From the NCBI GenBank assembly GCA_964247725.1, contig CAXTVM010000080.1, positions 1-7,876 of the forward strand: 7,876 bases of DNA, given 5' to 3'. The position numbers and the translations under genes were made by a program. The notes under the pieces were generated by a model. That model saw only the letters and a program-made list of their open reading frames with translations. It was not told the DNA's origin and searched no databases. This DNA comes from Lichenicola sp964247725 (GTDB taxonomy: Bacteria; Pseudomonadota; Alphaproteobacteria; Acetobacterales; Acetobacteraceae). Positions 1 through 5,696 of the stretch are shown in pieces (positions within the stretch are counted from its first letter, which is position 1; each line of letters starts with the position of its first letter).

Positions 1-987
1 AACGCGCAGCAGCGGCTGGTGGCGCTGCACCACCTCGACGTGCCGTGGCTGGTGGCCGACATCAAGCAGCGCGAGGGGCGGATCGAGCGCCAGGGCAACC
101 AGAACGAGGAGATCGGCCTGTATGCCTACGCGCTGCAGGGCAGCGTCGACGCCACCAACTGGCAGCTGCTCGAGCGCAAGATCCGCTTCATCGCGCTGGC
201 GATGAGCGGCGACCGCTCGATCCGACGGCTGGAGGACGTGGGCAGCGAGGCCAACCAGTTTGCCATGGCCAAGGCCCTGGCATCTGGCGACGTCCGGCTG
301 ATGCAGAAGGCCGGGCTGGAGGCCGAGATCGCGCGGCTGGACCGGCAGCGTGCCGCCCACTTCGACGACCAGCAGGCGGTGCGGCGGCAGATCGCCAATG
401 CACGGTTCGAGATCGGTGCGGCGACGCGAGCGCTGGAACAGGTGGAGGCTGATATCGCCCGCCGGGCGTCCACCCGTGGCGACGACTTCACCATGACGCT
501 TGGAGATCGCACGACGACCGAGCGCAAGAGCGCCGGCGGCTCGATCCTGTCGCAGGTGCGGCTGGCCATGGTCGATCAGCAGGCGGGCGAACGCCTGCTG
601 GGACAGATCGGCGGCTTCGATCTGGTGATGGAGGTCAAGAGGTACGGCAAGGCGCTCCACAACGGCGCGGTGCGGCTGGAGCTGACCGGGCGGGATATCA
701 CGATCGACATCGGCGACGAGGTGGGGCCGCTCGGCCTGATCGCGCGCCTGGAGAACGCGCTGGACGGCCTCGAGCGGGAGAAGCTCGACCAGCAGCGCAC
801 CCTGAAGTCGGCCGAGCAGCGGCTGCCGGCGTACGAGCAGCGGCTGAGCGGCGACTTCGAGCTCGCCGACGAGCTGGAGGGCAAGCTGGCGGAACTGGCC
901 GAGCTGGAAGCAGCACTCGCCGCCACCACCACGGCGAACGATGAGGATGACGGTAGGACGGGACCAGAAGAACGGGAAGCCGCCTGA
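1..987 (+). CDS. C-terminal part of a large SNF2/DEAD-type helicase (N12-class methylase-helicase family of mobile elements), 5' partial
   Basis: The reading frame is open from base 1 and ends at TGA 985-987, giving 328 visible residues; the N-terminus lies outside the window. Residues 23-33 read QREGRIERQGN, which is superfamily 2 helicase motif VI (QxxGRxxRxG). It is followed by the family-typical stretch around NWQLLERKIRFI (about residues 56-67) and MAKALASGD (about 88-96). The remainder is charged and probably coiled coil (about 100-150 and 245-300), ending in an acidic/alanine tail. In plasmids, phages and conjugative elements such proteins are very large, with an N-terminal methylase or ATPase region and a C-terminal helicase; phage P1 DarB is a related type. 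The methylase part, if present, is upstream, so I claim only the helicase end. The family is clear; the exact role (anti-restriction or DNA processing) is inferred. Confidence 0.85.
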   Translation, partial: NAQQRLVALHHLDVPWLVADIKQREGRIERQGNQNEEIGLYAYALQGSVDATNWQLLERKIRFIALAMSGDRSIRRLEDVGSEANQFAMAKALASGDVRLMQKAGLEAEIARLDRQRAAHFDDQQAVRRQIANARFEIGAATRALEQVEADIARRASTRGDDFTMTLGDRTTTERKSAGGSILSQVRLAMVDQQAGERLLGQIGGFDLVMEVKRYGKALHNGAVRLELTGRDITIDIGDEVGPLGLIARLENALDGLEREKLDQQRTLKSAEQRLPAYEQRLSGDFELADELEGKLAELAELEAALAATTTANDEDDGRTGPEEREAA

Positions 988-1004
988 GAGCGGGACGCAG
1001 GACC

Positions 1005-1283
1005 ATGTCCGCTCGGTATGGCGTCACCCGGCAGGATGCCGACACGTTCCGCTTCAGCAGCCTCGGTGTCGAACCGAGGCTGGTCGGCCTGCTCCGGCGC
1101 ATCTCCGACAGTGCAGGCGGCACCGTTGGCTGGCGCTTGGATGCGCGCGTCGTCCTGCGCGGCCCAACCCACAAGGTCTGGCCGCTGCCGGAGGATCCGC
1201 TCGTCGCCACCGGCCTGATGACCCGCCGTGAGGCGAAGGCTGCGATCGCTGCCGCCGGGAAGAGAGAAGCGGCCGAGAAATGA
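1005..1283 (+). CDS. Hypothetical protein, 92 aa
   Basis: ATG at 1005 lies 17 nt after the helicase stop, and the frame ends at TGA 1281-1283. The start has only a weak ribosome-binding site (AGGA at 999-1002, very close to the ATG), so translation may depend on the upstream gene. The protein is a compact globular-looking mixture with no signal peptide or membrane segment. It has a Trp/Gly-rich centre (GGTVGWRLDARV, residues 38-49), a PTHKVWPLPEDP segment (54-65) and a basic, helical Lys/Ala/Glu tail (73-92). I do not recognise the family. Its position between a mobile-element helicase and a ParB-like gene suggests a co-transcribed accessory protein of the same element. Overlapping frames here have Arg/Ala/Pro-rich, unlikely compositions, which favours this one. 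Confidence 0.6.
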   Translation: MSARYGVTRQDADTFRFSSLGVEPRLVGLLRRISDSAGGTVGWRLDARVVLRGPTHKVWPLPEDPLVATGLMTRREAKAAIAAAGKREAAEK

Positions 1284-1309
1284 GGATCAGCGGAAGGAGA
1301 GGGGGACGG

Positions 1310-1315
1310 TTGACA
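1310..1315 (+). promoter_or_regulatory. TTGACA, possible -35 box for the ParB-like gene
   Basis: A perfect match to the sigma-70 -35 consensus lies 27 nt after the stop of the 92-aa gene and one base before the left arm of the 19-bp inverted repeat. No recognisable -10 hexamer sits 16-18 nt downstream (ACCGCT is found there), so this is a suggestion only. If it is real, the inverted-repeat arm would cover the promoter core and could act as an operator. Confidence 0.22.
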
Positions 1316-1316
1316 T

Positions 1317-1453
1317 CGGCGGCGCCCTCTTCACCGCTGCCGCTCCATCGCCGTCTGCGCCACCCCAACCCCGCTTGCCCGCACCGCGCTACGCGCGCCG
1401 CCGGCCGCGCAGGGCAGGGGCGCTCGACCGCAATGGTGAAGAGGGCGCCGCCG
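1317..1453. repeat. 19-bp perfect inverted repeat with 99-nt spacer, upstream of the ParB-like gene
   Basis: The left arm (1317-1335, CGGCGGCGCCCTCTTCACC) is the exact reverse complement of the right arm (1435-1453). The pairing stops at 1316/1454 on the outside and 1336/1434 on the inside. The 99-nt spacer (1336-1434) is very GC-rich with GCGC-type runs. The arms lie in the otherwise empty gap before the ParB-like gene, which is where binding sites of partition or KorB-like proteins are often found. It could be an operator, a centromere-like site, or an RNA stem closing a long structured leader. The repeat is a direct observation; the role is inferred. Confidence 0.75.
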
Positions 1454-1459
1454 CTGCCG

Positions 1460-1521
1460 TCTGGGATGGGAGGGCCGGAATGAGCGGGATGACCGCACCG
1501 GCCGAACCACCCCATCCCAGA
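1460..1521 (+). promoter_or_regulatory. Leader hairpin reaching the ParB-like gene's ribosome-binding site
   Basis: TCTGGGATGGG (1460-1470) pairs perfectly with CCCATCCCAGA (1511-1521), and an inner stem GGCCGG (1473-1478) pairs with CCGGCC (1498-1503). The right arm ends inside the purine-rich ribosome-binding site AGAGGA (1519-1524), which lies 9 nt before ATG 1534. A folded transcript could therefore limit access to the site. The alternative in-frame ATGs at 1480 and 1489 lie inside the hairpin. Confidence 0.5.
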
Positions 1522-1524
1522 GGA
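1519..1524 (+). promoter_or_regulatory. Ribosome-binding site AGAGGA deciding the ParB-like start
   Basis: AGAGGA lies 9 nt before ATG 1534. The same AGAGGACG string precedes the gene starting at 3371, which supports 1534 over the in-frame ATGs at 1480 and 1489. Confidence 0.55.
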
Positions 1525-1533
1525 CGACCCGAC

Positions 1534-3174
1534 ATGCAGCTTCGCCACGTGGATCCCCGCATCCTGCTTCCGAACCCGAACAACCCGCGCCGGACCGCGG
1601 CACCTGCCGGGTATGACCAGCAGCTCACGGCCAGCATTCGTGAGACGAACGGGCCGATCCAGCCACCAGTCGTACGCCTGCAGGACGACGGCTCGCTGAT
1701 GATCATCGCCGGCCATCGGCGGGTCGCGTCGTCGATCGCGGCCGAGTTGGCGGAGATCGACGTGTTCGTGCGCGAGGCCGACGCCTCCGGCGACAGCATG
1801 GCCTCCTTCGCCGAGAACATGGTCCGGACCGGCATGTGCTCGGTCGACATCTGGCGCGCGGTCGAGGCGTTCATCGGTGAGGGCTACACGGAGGATGGGA
1901 TCGGCACCGCCCTGTCGCTCCCGGTGCGCGCGATCCGTCGCCTGCGGCTGTTCGCCAAGGTGCTGCCGGCGATGCTGGAGCGCATGGCGCAGGGCGACGA
2001 GCCGAACGAGGGCCAGCTGCGCACGATCGCGTCGGCAACCCGGGACGAGCAGGCCGCCGCCTGGAAGAAGAACAAGCCGAAGCGGACCGAGACCACCAAC
2101 TGGCATCTGGTCCAGCACGCGCTGCGCAAGGAGCGGATCGGCGCCTCGGTGGCAAAGTTCGACGACGAGTTCGCGCAGTCGTTCGGCCTGATCTGGACCG
2201 AGGACCTGTTCGCAGAGGGCGATAAGGACCCGCGCTTCACCGACCAGGTGGAGCTGTTCATGGCGACGCAGCACGCGTGGCTGGAGCAGAACCTGCCGCC
2301 CAATGGCGAGATCCTGGAGGTCGGCCAGCACGGCGAGCCCAAGCTTCCGCCGAAGGCCCAGGAAGCCTGGGGCTCCGACAAGAAGCGCAAGGGCGTGCAT
2401 GTCGGCCTCTGGGTCGACCGGCACTCCGGCGAGGTGCGCGAGAAGCACTTCCTCTATCCGGAGCCGGTGAAGTCCTCCGCCCTCGAATCGGCCGGCGGCC
2501 AGGACGTGAAGGCCTCGCGTCCGCACATCTCCGGGAAGGGCCAGGAGCTGATCGGCGACTACCGCACCCAGGCGCTGCAGCAGGCTCTCACGGAGGGGGA
2601 GGTCCGGGACGATCAGCTGATTGGCCTACTGATCCTCGCCCTGGCCGGCAGCAACGTCCGGGTCGAGCAGGATGCGCGGATGTATCGCGTCGGCAGCCGG
2701 CGCGAGGTGTTCGCTCGAGCTATCAGCGACGGCGGCCTGATCACGGGCGACGTCGACGCCCTGCGCGAGTCCGCGCGCGGCATCCTGGCGGAGGTGCTGT
2801 CCTGCAAGGTCGGGATGACCGGCAGCGGTACCGTCGGACGCATCGCCGGCGCGACTATCGGGGCCGACGACTACCTGCCGAACATGGCGCACGACGACTT
2901 CCTGACCAAGCTCAGCAAGGACGGCATCACCCGGACGGTGCAGGCGGAGAGGATCCTGCCGCGCAACACCGGCAAGGAGATGCGCGCCGCCCTGAAGGAG
3001 CATGTCGGGCAGGGCATCTACGTGCATCCAGCCGCCTGCTTCGGCCTCACCGACGACGAGCAGAAGGACCTGGCCAGGCGCCGTGCCGACGACCTCGCCG
3101 GCGACAGCGCGCCAGCCGGTCACGATCCGGAAGATCCGGACGGTTCGGAGGACGGCGCGGGATCCGCACCCTAG
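1534..3174 (+). CDS. ParB/RepB/Spo0J-like protein, 546 aa to an in-frame TAG
   Basis: The start ATG 1534 begins MQLRHVDPRILLPNPNNPR, the usual opening of a ParB N-terminal domain. The conserved ParB/CTP-switch elements follow: GHRR at residues 60-63 (GERR box in chromosomal ParB) and ENMVR at 94-98 (ENxxR box). A helix-turn-helix region follows at about 112-140 (GYTEDGIGTALSLPVRAIRR). The long C-terminal half (about residues 180-520) has no domain I can name but resembles the large ParB-like proteins of alphaproteobacterial plasmids and conjugative elements, for example in DDQLIGLLILALAGSNV and GADDYLPNM. ParB proteins bind a centromere-like site, slide as CTP-dependent clamps and work with ParA; no ParA is visible here, so a regulatory role is equally possible. 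The TAG at 3172-3174 may be premature (see 3175-3261). Upstream in-frame codons back to 1228 run through the inverted repeat and are low-complexity, so they were excluded. Confidence 0.88.
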   Translation: MQLRHVDPRILLPNPNNPRRTAAPAGYDQQLTASIRETNGPIQPPVVRLQDDGSLMIIAGHRRVASSIAAELAEIDVFVREADASGDSMASFAENMVRTGMCSVDIWRAVEAFIGEGYTEDGIGTALSLPVRAIRRLRLFAKVLPAMLERMAQGDEPNEGQLRTIASATRDEQAAAWKKNKPKRTETTNWHLVQHALRKERIGASVAKFDDEFAQSFGLIWTEDLFAEGDKDPRFTDQVELFMATQHAWLEQNLPPNGEILEVGQHGEPKLPPKAQEAWGSDKKRKGVHVGLWVDRHSGEVREKHFLYPEPVKSSALESAGGQDVKASRPHISGKGQELIGDYRTQALQQALTEGEVRDDQLIGLLILALAGSNVRVEQDARMYRVGSRREVFARAISDGGLITGDVDALRESARGILAEVLSCKVGMTGSGTVGRIAGATIGADDYLPNMAHDDFLTKLSKDGITRTVQAERILPRNTGKEMRAALKEHVGQGIYVHPAACFGLTDDEQKDLARRRADDLAGDSAPAGHDPEDPDGSEDGAGSAP

Positions 3175-3261
3175 GAGCAGGACCAGGACGAGGAGGAAGG
3201 CGTCGGCGCCGTGACCCTCCCGCCACCCGACGACGTGATGGAGCAGCAGGCAGCCGCCTGA
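3175..3261 (+). other. In-frame coding-like extension of the ParB-like gene beyond TAG
   Basis: Directly after the TAG the same frame runs for 28 sense codons to a TGA at 3259-3261. It begins with a string of CAG, GAC and GAG codons (EQDQDEEEGVGAV) and continues LPPPDDVMEQQAAA. This prolongs the acidic, proline/alanine-containing tail seen just before the TAG. A single C-to-T change in a CAG codon would explain the stop. Either the tail was lost by a recent nonsense mutation, or the stop is read through, or the resemblance is chance. Confidence 0.45.
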
Positions 3262-3308
3262 TCGCTTCTTCCGCTCGCCCTTCCGCACCATTCGGCAGCC
3301 CTCGGCCC

Positions 3309-3333
3309 CACCGGACGCATTCCGCGTCCGGTG
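3309..3333 (+). promoter_or_regulatory. Perfect 10-bp hairpin between the ParB-like gene and the small-gene cassette
   Basis: CACCGGACGC (3309-3318) and GCGTCCGGTG (3324-3333) are exact reverse complements around the 5-nt loop ATTCC. No U-run follows, so it is not a classical intrinsic terminator. It may be a pause, processing or attenuation stem. A second element, the 12-bp palindrome CGTGCGCGCACG (3340-3351), follows at once. The right arm's GCGTCC can also pair with GGACGC at 3358-3363, which overlaps the next gene's ribosome-binding site, allowing two alternative folds. Confidence 0.5.
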
Positions 3334-3339
3334 CGTGGT

Positions 3340-3351
3340 CGTGCGCGCACG
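3340..3351. repeat. 12-bp perfect palindrome CGTGCGCGCACG
   Basis: The sequence is its own reverse complement and sits 19 nt before ATG 3371, just upstream of the AGAGGA ribosome-binding site (3355-3360). It could be an operator half-site pair or part of the leader structure; no binding protein can be named. Confidence 0.4.
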
Positions 3352-3370
3352 ATTAGAGGACGCATCGACC

Positions 3371-3730
3371 ATGGCCACCTTCACCCTATGCGCCTGCCCC
3401 GCCTGGCGCAGCCGCGACTCTTTCGGGACTTCGATCATCTCGCAGCCCATGCAGCAGCTGGGCACGAGCCAGCGCATCGAGGCCCGCAACCTCGCCGAGA
3501 TCAGCGCTGCCGTTGCCGGCTTCGGCAAGCAGCTCGCGGCGGAGCATCCGGACGCCTCGTTCAGCATCGCGGTCCTGATCGCCCGCGGCGGCCGCAAGCC
3601 GAACGGGTTCGACAACGCCTACCGCCGCGGCGCCCTCGGCACCGAGACGTGGCTGCAGCTGCGGGACCGCGACGGCAACAAGCTGCCCGAGCAGGCCGGC
3701 GCCGCGCCTGCAACCGACATCGCGGCCTGA
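3371..3730 (+). CDS. Hypothetical protein, 119 aa, first gene of the small-gene cassette
   Basis: ATG 3371 is chosen because AGAGGA (3355-3360) lies 10 nt upstream, the same site as before the ParB-like gene; an in-frame ATG at 3335 lies inside the leader palindromes and was rejected. The protein begins with MATFTLCACPAWRSRDSFG, has the motif RGGRKPNGFDN at residues 72-82, and ends in an alanine-rich tail. There is no signal peptide or membrane segment. It resembles conserved hypothetical proteins that I associate with ParB-like genes on alphaproteobacterial mobile elements, but I know no function. It ends in TGA 3728-3730, 8 nt before the next start. Confidence 0.72.
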   Translation: MATFTLCACPAWRSRDSFGTSIISQPMQQLGTSQRIEARNLAEISAAVAGFGKQLAAEHPDASFSIAVLIARGGRKPNGFDNAYRRGALGTETWLQLRDRDGNKLPEQAGAAPATDIAA

Positions 3731-3738
3731 GGGCGGCG

Positions 3739-3822
3739 ATGCGGATCGAGCTGCGCAAGGTCGAGTACAGCGCCCGGTTGGACGAAGCGCTCCGGCTCTA
3801 TCACGAACAGGGAGGCGGCTGA
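3739..3822 (+). CDS. Micro-ORF, 27 aa, translationally coupled
   Basis: A 27-residue frame (MRIELRKVEYSARLDEALRL then YHEQGGG) fits exactly into the gap between two larger genes. GAGGG (3729-3733) overlaps the upstream stop and lies 5 nt before the ATG. Its TGA overlaps the next ATG by one base (TGATG at 3820-3824). The Gly codons at its end form the GGAGG-like ribosome-binding site of the following gene, so its translation may mainly serve to open that site. The residues predict an amphipathic basic/acidic helix. It could be a real small protein or a leader peptide; homology was not tested. Confidence 0.45.
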   Translation: MRIELRKVEYSARLDEALRLYHEQGGG

Positions 3823-4109
3823 TGGCGAGCGCGAAGATCGCCTCCAGGGGCTCGGCAACCGAGCCGTTCCAGCTGGTGGGGAAACCGCCGATCGGACGCT
3901 CCGACGCTGATGTGTCTCTTGCCAGCTACACCGAAGGCCATCTGGGCTTCCACGGCTTCATGCGGGTGGTGAACGCTCGCATCGGCCGGCGGGCGATGGT
4001 CGGGGTGATGGACCTGCCCGACCGGAACTGGTGGGACCTCTACGACGAGGGGGCCGACCCGATCGAGGCTGCGGACGAGGCTCTGGCCGAGGAAGAGTTC
4101 GGTGAATGA
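3822..4109 (+). CDS. Hypothetical protein, 95 aa, with NWWDLYDEG motif
   Basis: ATG 3822 overlaps the micro-ORF stop by one base and is preceded by GGAGGC (3811-3816). The protein has a flexible basic N-terminus (residues 1-27), a central segment with Gly, His and Phe (GHLGFHGFMRVVNARIGRR, 39-57) and a tryptophan motif NWWDLYDEG (69-77). A strongly acidic tail rich in Glu and Ala ends the protein. It has no signal peptide or membrane helix. The family is unknown to me. Its stop overlaps the next gene's start as ATGA (4106-4109), so the two are probably translated together. Confidence 0.7.
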   Translation: MASAKIASRGSATEPFQLVGKPPIGRSDADVSLASYTEGHLGFHGFMRVVNARIGRRAMVGVMDLPDRNWWDLYDEGADPIEAADEALAEEEFGE

Positions 4110-4456
4110 GCGTTCTCCTGACCGAGCCGCCGGCGCCGGCGGCCAACCGTCACGTCGTCGGGTGCAGCGTCCTCGAGACGGTGCGCCGCACGGACGGATC
4201 GTGGCTCTACCGCTGTCCGCAGATCTTCCCCGTCAACGCCCGCCACTGGCGCGGGCCCTTCGGGACCGAGACGGCCGCGCTCGACGACTACCGGGAGAAG
4301 ACCCGGCTGCCGCGGATCACGCGGGCCGAGCTGCAGTCCTACAAGAGGCATGGCTACCACGGTGTCGTCGACGGCGTGGCGACCATCATGCGCCTCGACC
4401 CGTTGACGAGCGCCACCACGCTCACGCCGTTCGAGCTGCTCAAGGAGCGAGGGTGA
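4106..4456 (+). CDS. Hypothetical protein, 116 aa
   Basis: ATG 4106 overlaps the preceding stop (ATGA), with GAGGAAG (4089-4095) as a well-spaced ribosome-binding site. The protein has a Pro/Ala N-terminal arm, a Trp-rich middle (TDGSWLYRCPQIFPVNARHW, about residues 29-48), a segment RITRAELQSYKRHGYHGVVDG (about 72-92), and ends ELLKERG. It is soluble-looking with two cysteines (20 and 37). I do not recognise a fold. The TGA at 4454-4456 shares its last base with the next ATG, which continues the coupled series. Confidence 0.7.
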   Translation: MSVLLTEPPAPAANRHVVGCSVLETVRRTDGSWLYRCPQIFPVNARHWRGPFGTETAALDDYREKTRLPRITRAELQSYKRHGYHGVVDGVATIMRLDPLTSATTLTPFELLKERG

Positions 4457-4899
4457 TGGCCGCCTACACGACCCTGTTCGCCTGCACGTTGCCGCTCGGC
4501 AGCGCGGACAACGCGCGGACGGCATGTGACCTGTACCTGGTGTTCACGGATCGGTTGCGGGCCGAGGAAGAGCCGATCGCCTTCGAGGTGCGCCTGGACC
4601 CAGAGAGCGATGGCACCGAGCTCATCCTGTCGAGCGGCGCGGGTAGTGGGGATCCCGATCAGATCATGGCCTTCGTAGGCCGGTGCGGACCGGCGCTTGG
4701 CCTGAGCGGACGCTGGGGGTTCACCTGGGCGGAGACGGGCGAACAGGATTGCCGTGATGGCTTCGGCGGCGGCGCCGTAGTCCTGGACCTGGCGAGCGGG
4801 GAGGTTCTTGCGTCGCTGGACTGCGACTCATGGCTGACCGATACGCTCGGCAGCAACCCCGTCCTGCCGGATACAGCGTCAAGACAGCCAGCGTCATGA
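4456..4899 (+). CDS. Conserved hypothetical protein, 147 aa, with GLSGRWGF and DGFGGGAVVLDL motifs
   Basis: ATG 4456 overlaps the previous stop (TGATG) and has a strong AAGGAG site (4442-4447) 8 nt upstream. Residues 82-89 (GLSGRWGF) and 101-116 (DGFGGGAVVLDLASGE), with the acidic DPDQIMAFVGRC segment (66-77), match in my memory a hypothetical protein found on alphaproteobacterial plasmids and prophage-like islands; no function is known to me. No signal peptide is convincing and there are no membrane helices. The last codons may be extra, since the tail (about residues 132-147) is low in secondary-structure potential. The TGA at 4897-4899 overlaps the next ATG at 4896 (ATGA). Confidence 0.75.
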   Translation: MAAYTTLFACTLPLGSADNARTACDLYLVFTDRLRAEEEPIAFEVRLDPESDGTELILSSGAGSGDPDQIMAFVGRCGPALGLSGRWGFTWAETGEQDCRDGFGGGAVVLDLASGEVLASLDCDSWLTDTLGSNPVLPDTASRQPAS

Positions 4900-5693
4900 C
4901 GCTGTGCGAGCATTGCGAGCAGGAGATCGAACTGCTGGAGGTCTGGGACCACCGGCAGTTCATGGTGTCCACCTGCTGCGAGACGCTGCAGGACGAGGTG
5001 CAATGGGGCCTGCAGCACGATCCCGACTGGGCGCGAGACCTCCTTCAGCGGTTGGGTGTCGAGGCGATCTGCGGCCACTCGCTGCGCCGCGTCGCCGACG
5101 ACTCGGTCGGCGGCCTGGTGCTGGACTGGAACCTCCGCCTCGGCTGCATCGCGTTCCGGGACGCGCAGGCCTTCGTGGCCGCCCATCACGAGCACGCCCG
5201 GCCGCCGGTCGCCTGGCGATACGGCAGCGGCCTCTGGAACGGGCCGGACCTGATCGGCGTGGTCGTCGTCGGCAGGCCGACGGCCCGGGCGATCGACCAG
5301 CACAACGTCGTCGAGGTGACGCGACTGTGCCTGCGTCGTGATCTTCCGGATGCCCTGCGCTGGAACGGGTGCTCGATGCTCTACGGCTGGGCCTGCTCGT
5401 CTGCGAAGGCACGCGGGTTCGAGAGGATTATCACATACACCCGTCAGGATGAGGATGGTGGGAGCCTTCGATCTTCAGGATGGAGATGTAACGGGCCCGC
5501 GGGAGGTCGCAGCTGGAACTGGCGTGGCCGGCCGAGGATCGATCATGGGCGCCATTGCCCGCGCTGGCGGTGGTCTCGCGAACTGCCTCCTACGCGCGCG
5601 GCGGATCGCCAGTCGAGGTCCAAAGCGCCGGACCCGCACTGGCTCGGCGCGCCGCAGAAGAGTATGTATATTCTGGGTATTACAGGTGATTGA
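4896..5693 (+). CDS. XF1762-like protein (GNAT-like fold) with N-terminal Cys cluster, 265 aa
   Basis: ATG 4896 overlaps the preceding stop; no clear ribosome-binding site is seen, so coupling is likely. Residues 1-60 are a separate N-terminal part with C4-x2-C7 and C27-C28, possibly a small zinc-binding module. Residues 83-230 match the XF1762 family: the AFVAAHHEHARPPV entry helix, the VVVVGRPTARAID strand-turn (122-134), EVTRLCLRRDLPDA (140-153), CSMLYGWA (159-166) and GFERIITYTRQDEDGGSLR (174-192), then SGWRCNGPAGGRSW and RPRIDH. This pattern resembles a GNAT N-acyltransferase fold, but substrate and activity are not known to me. Residues 231-265 are a tail unlike the family; its last codons lie in an AT-rich patch before the toxin-antitoxin genes, so the 3' end may have been altered. 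Confidence 0.78.
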   Translation: MTLCEHCEQEIELLEVWDHRQFMVSTCCETLQDEVQWGLQHDPDWARDLLQRLGVEAICGHSLRRVADDSVGGLVLDWNLRLGCIAFRDAQAFVAAHHEHARPPVAWRYGSGLWNGPDLIGVVVVGRPTARAIDQHNVVEVTRLCLRRDLPDALRWNGCSMLYGWACSSAKARGFERIITYTRQDEDGGSLRSSGWRCNGPAGGRSWNWRGRPRIDHGRHCPRWRWSRELPPTRAADRQSRSKAPDPHWLGAPQKSMYILGITGD

Positions 5694-5695
5694 GC
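5661..5695 (+). promoter_or_regulatory. AT-rich patch, possible toxin-antitoxin promoter/operator with AGGTGA ribosome-binding site
   Basis: An abrupt AT-rich stretch (5661-5683) interrupts GC-rich sequence just before the antitoxin start. It contains TATATT (5667-5672) as a possible -10 element and TGTA/TACA half-sites (5665-5668 and 5681-5684) separated by 12 nt. AGGTGA (5684-5689) lies 7 nt before ATG 5697. Phd-type antitoxins usually repress their own promoter, so this is the natural place for an operator, but the dyad is weak and no good -35 is seen. Confidence 0.35.
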
Positions 5696-5696
5696 C

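Noticed and set aside
1228..1533. N-terminal extension of the ParB-like gene back to ATG 1228
   Set aside because: It would overlap the 92-aa gene, read through the 19-bp inverted repeat and add low-complexity Pro/Ala/Arg sequence; ATG 1534 has a good ribosome-binding site and a typical ParB opening.
1054..2526. Long - strand open frame (490 codons) opposite the ParB-like gene
   Set aside because: It is antisense to a gene with clear ParB motifs. Its residue mix is Arg/Ala/Gly/Leu-rich and it arises from the high GC content, which removes stop codons.
3309..3333. Reading the 10-bp hairpin as an intrinsic terminator
   Set aside because: No run of U follows the stem on either strand, so it was kept only as a regulatory or processing stem.
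2277..3356. Long + strand frame inside the end of the ParB-like gene
   Set aside because: The product is almost entirely Arg, Ala, Gly and Pro with no recognisable fold; the ParB frame explains the codon pattern.
2626..3615. Long - strand frame across the ParB-like gene end and the 119-aa gene
   Set aside because: It crosses two supported + strand genes and the hairpin leader; its composition is that of a shadow frame.
4659..5303. - strand frame opposite the 147-aa and XF1762-like genes
   Set aside because: It is antisense to two coupled genes, one with family motifs; no ribosome-binding site or family similarity is seen.
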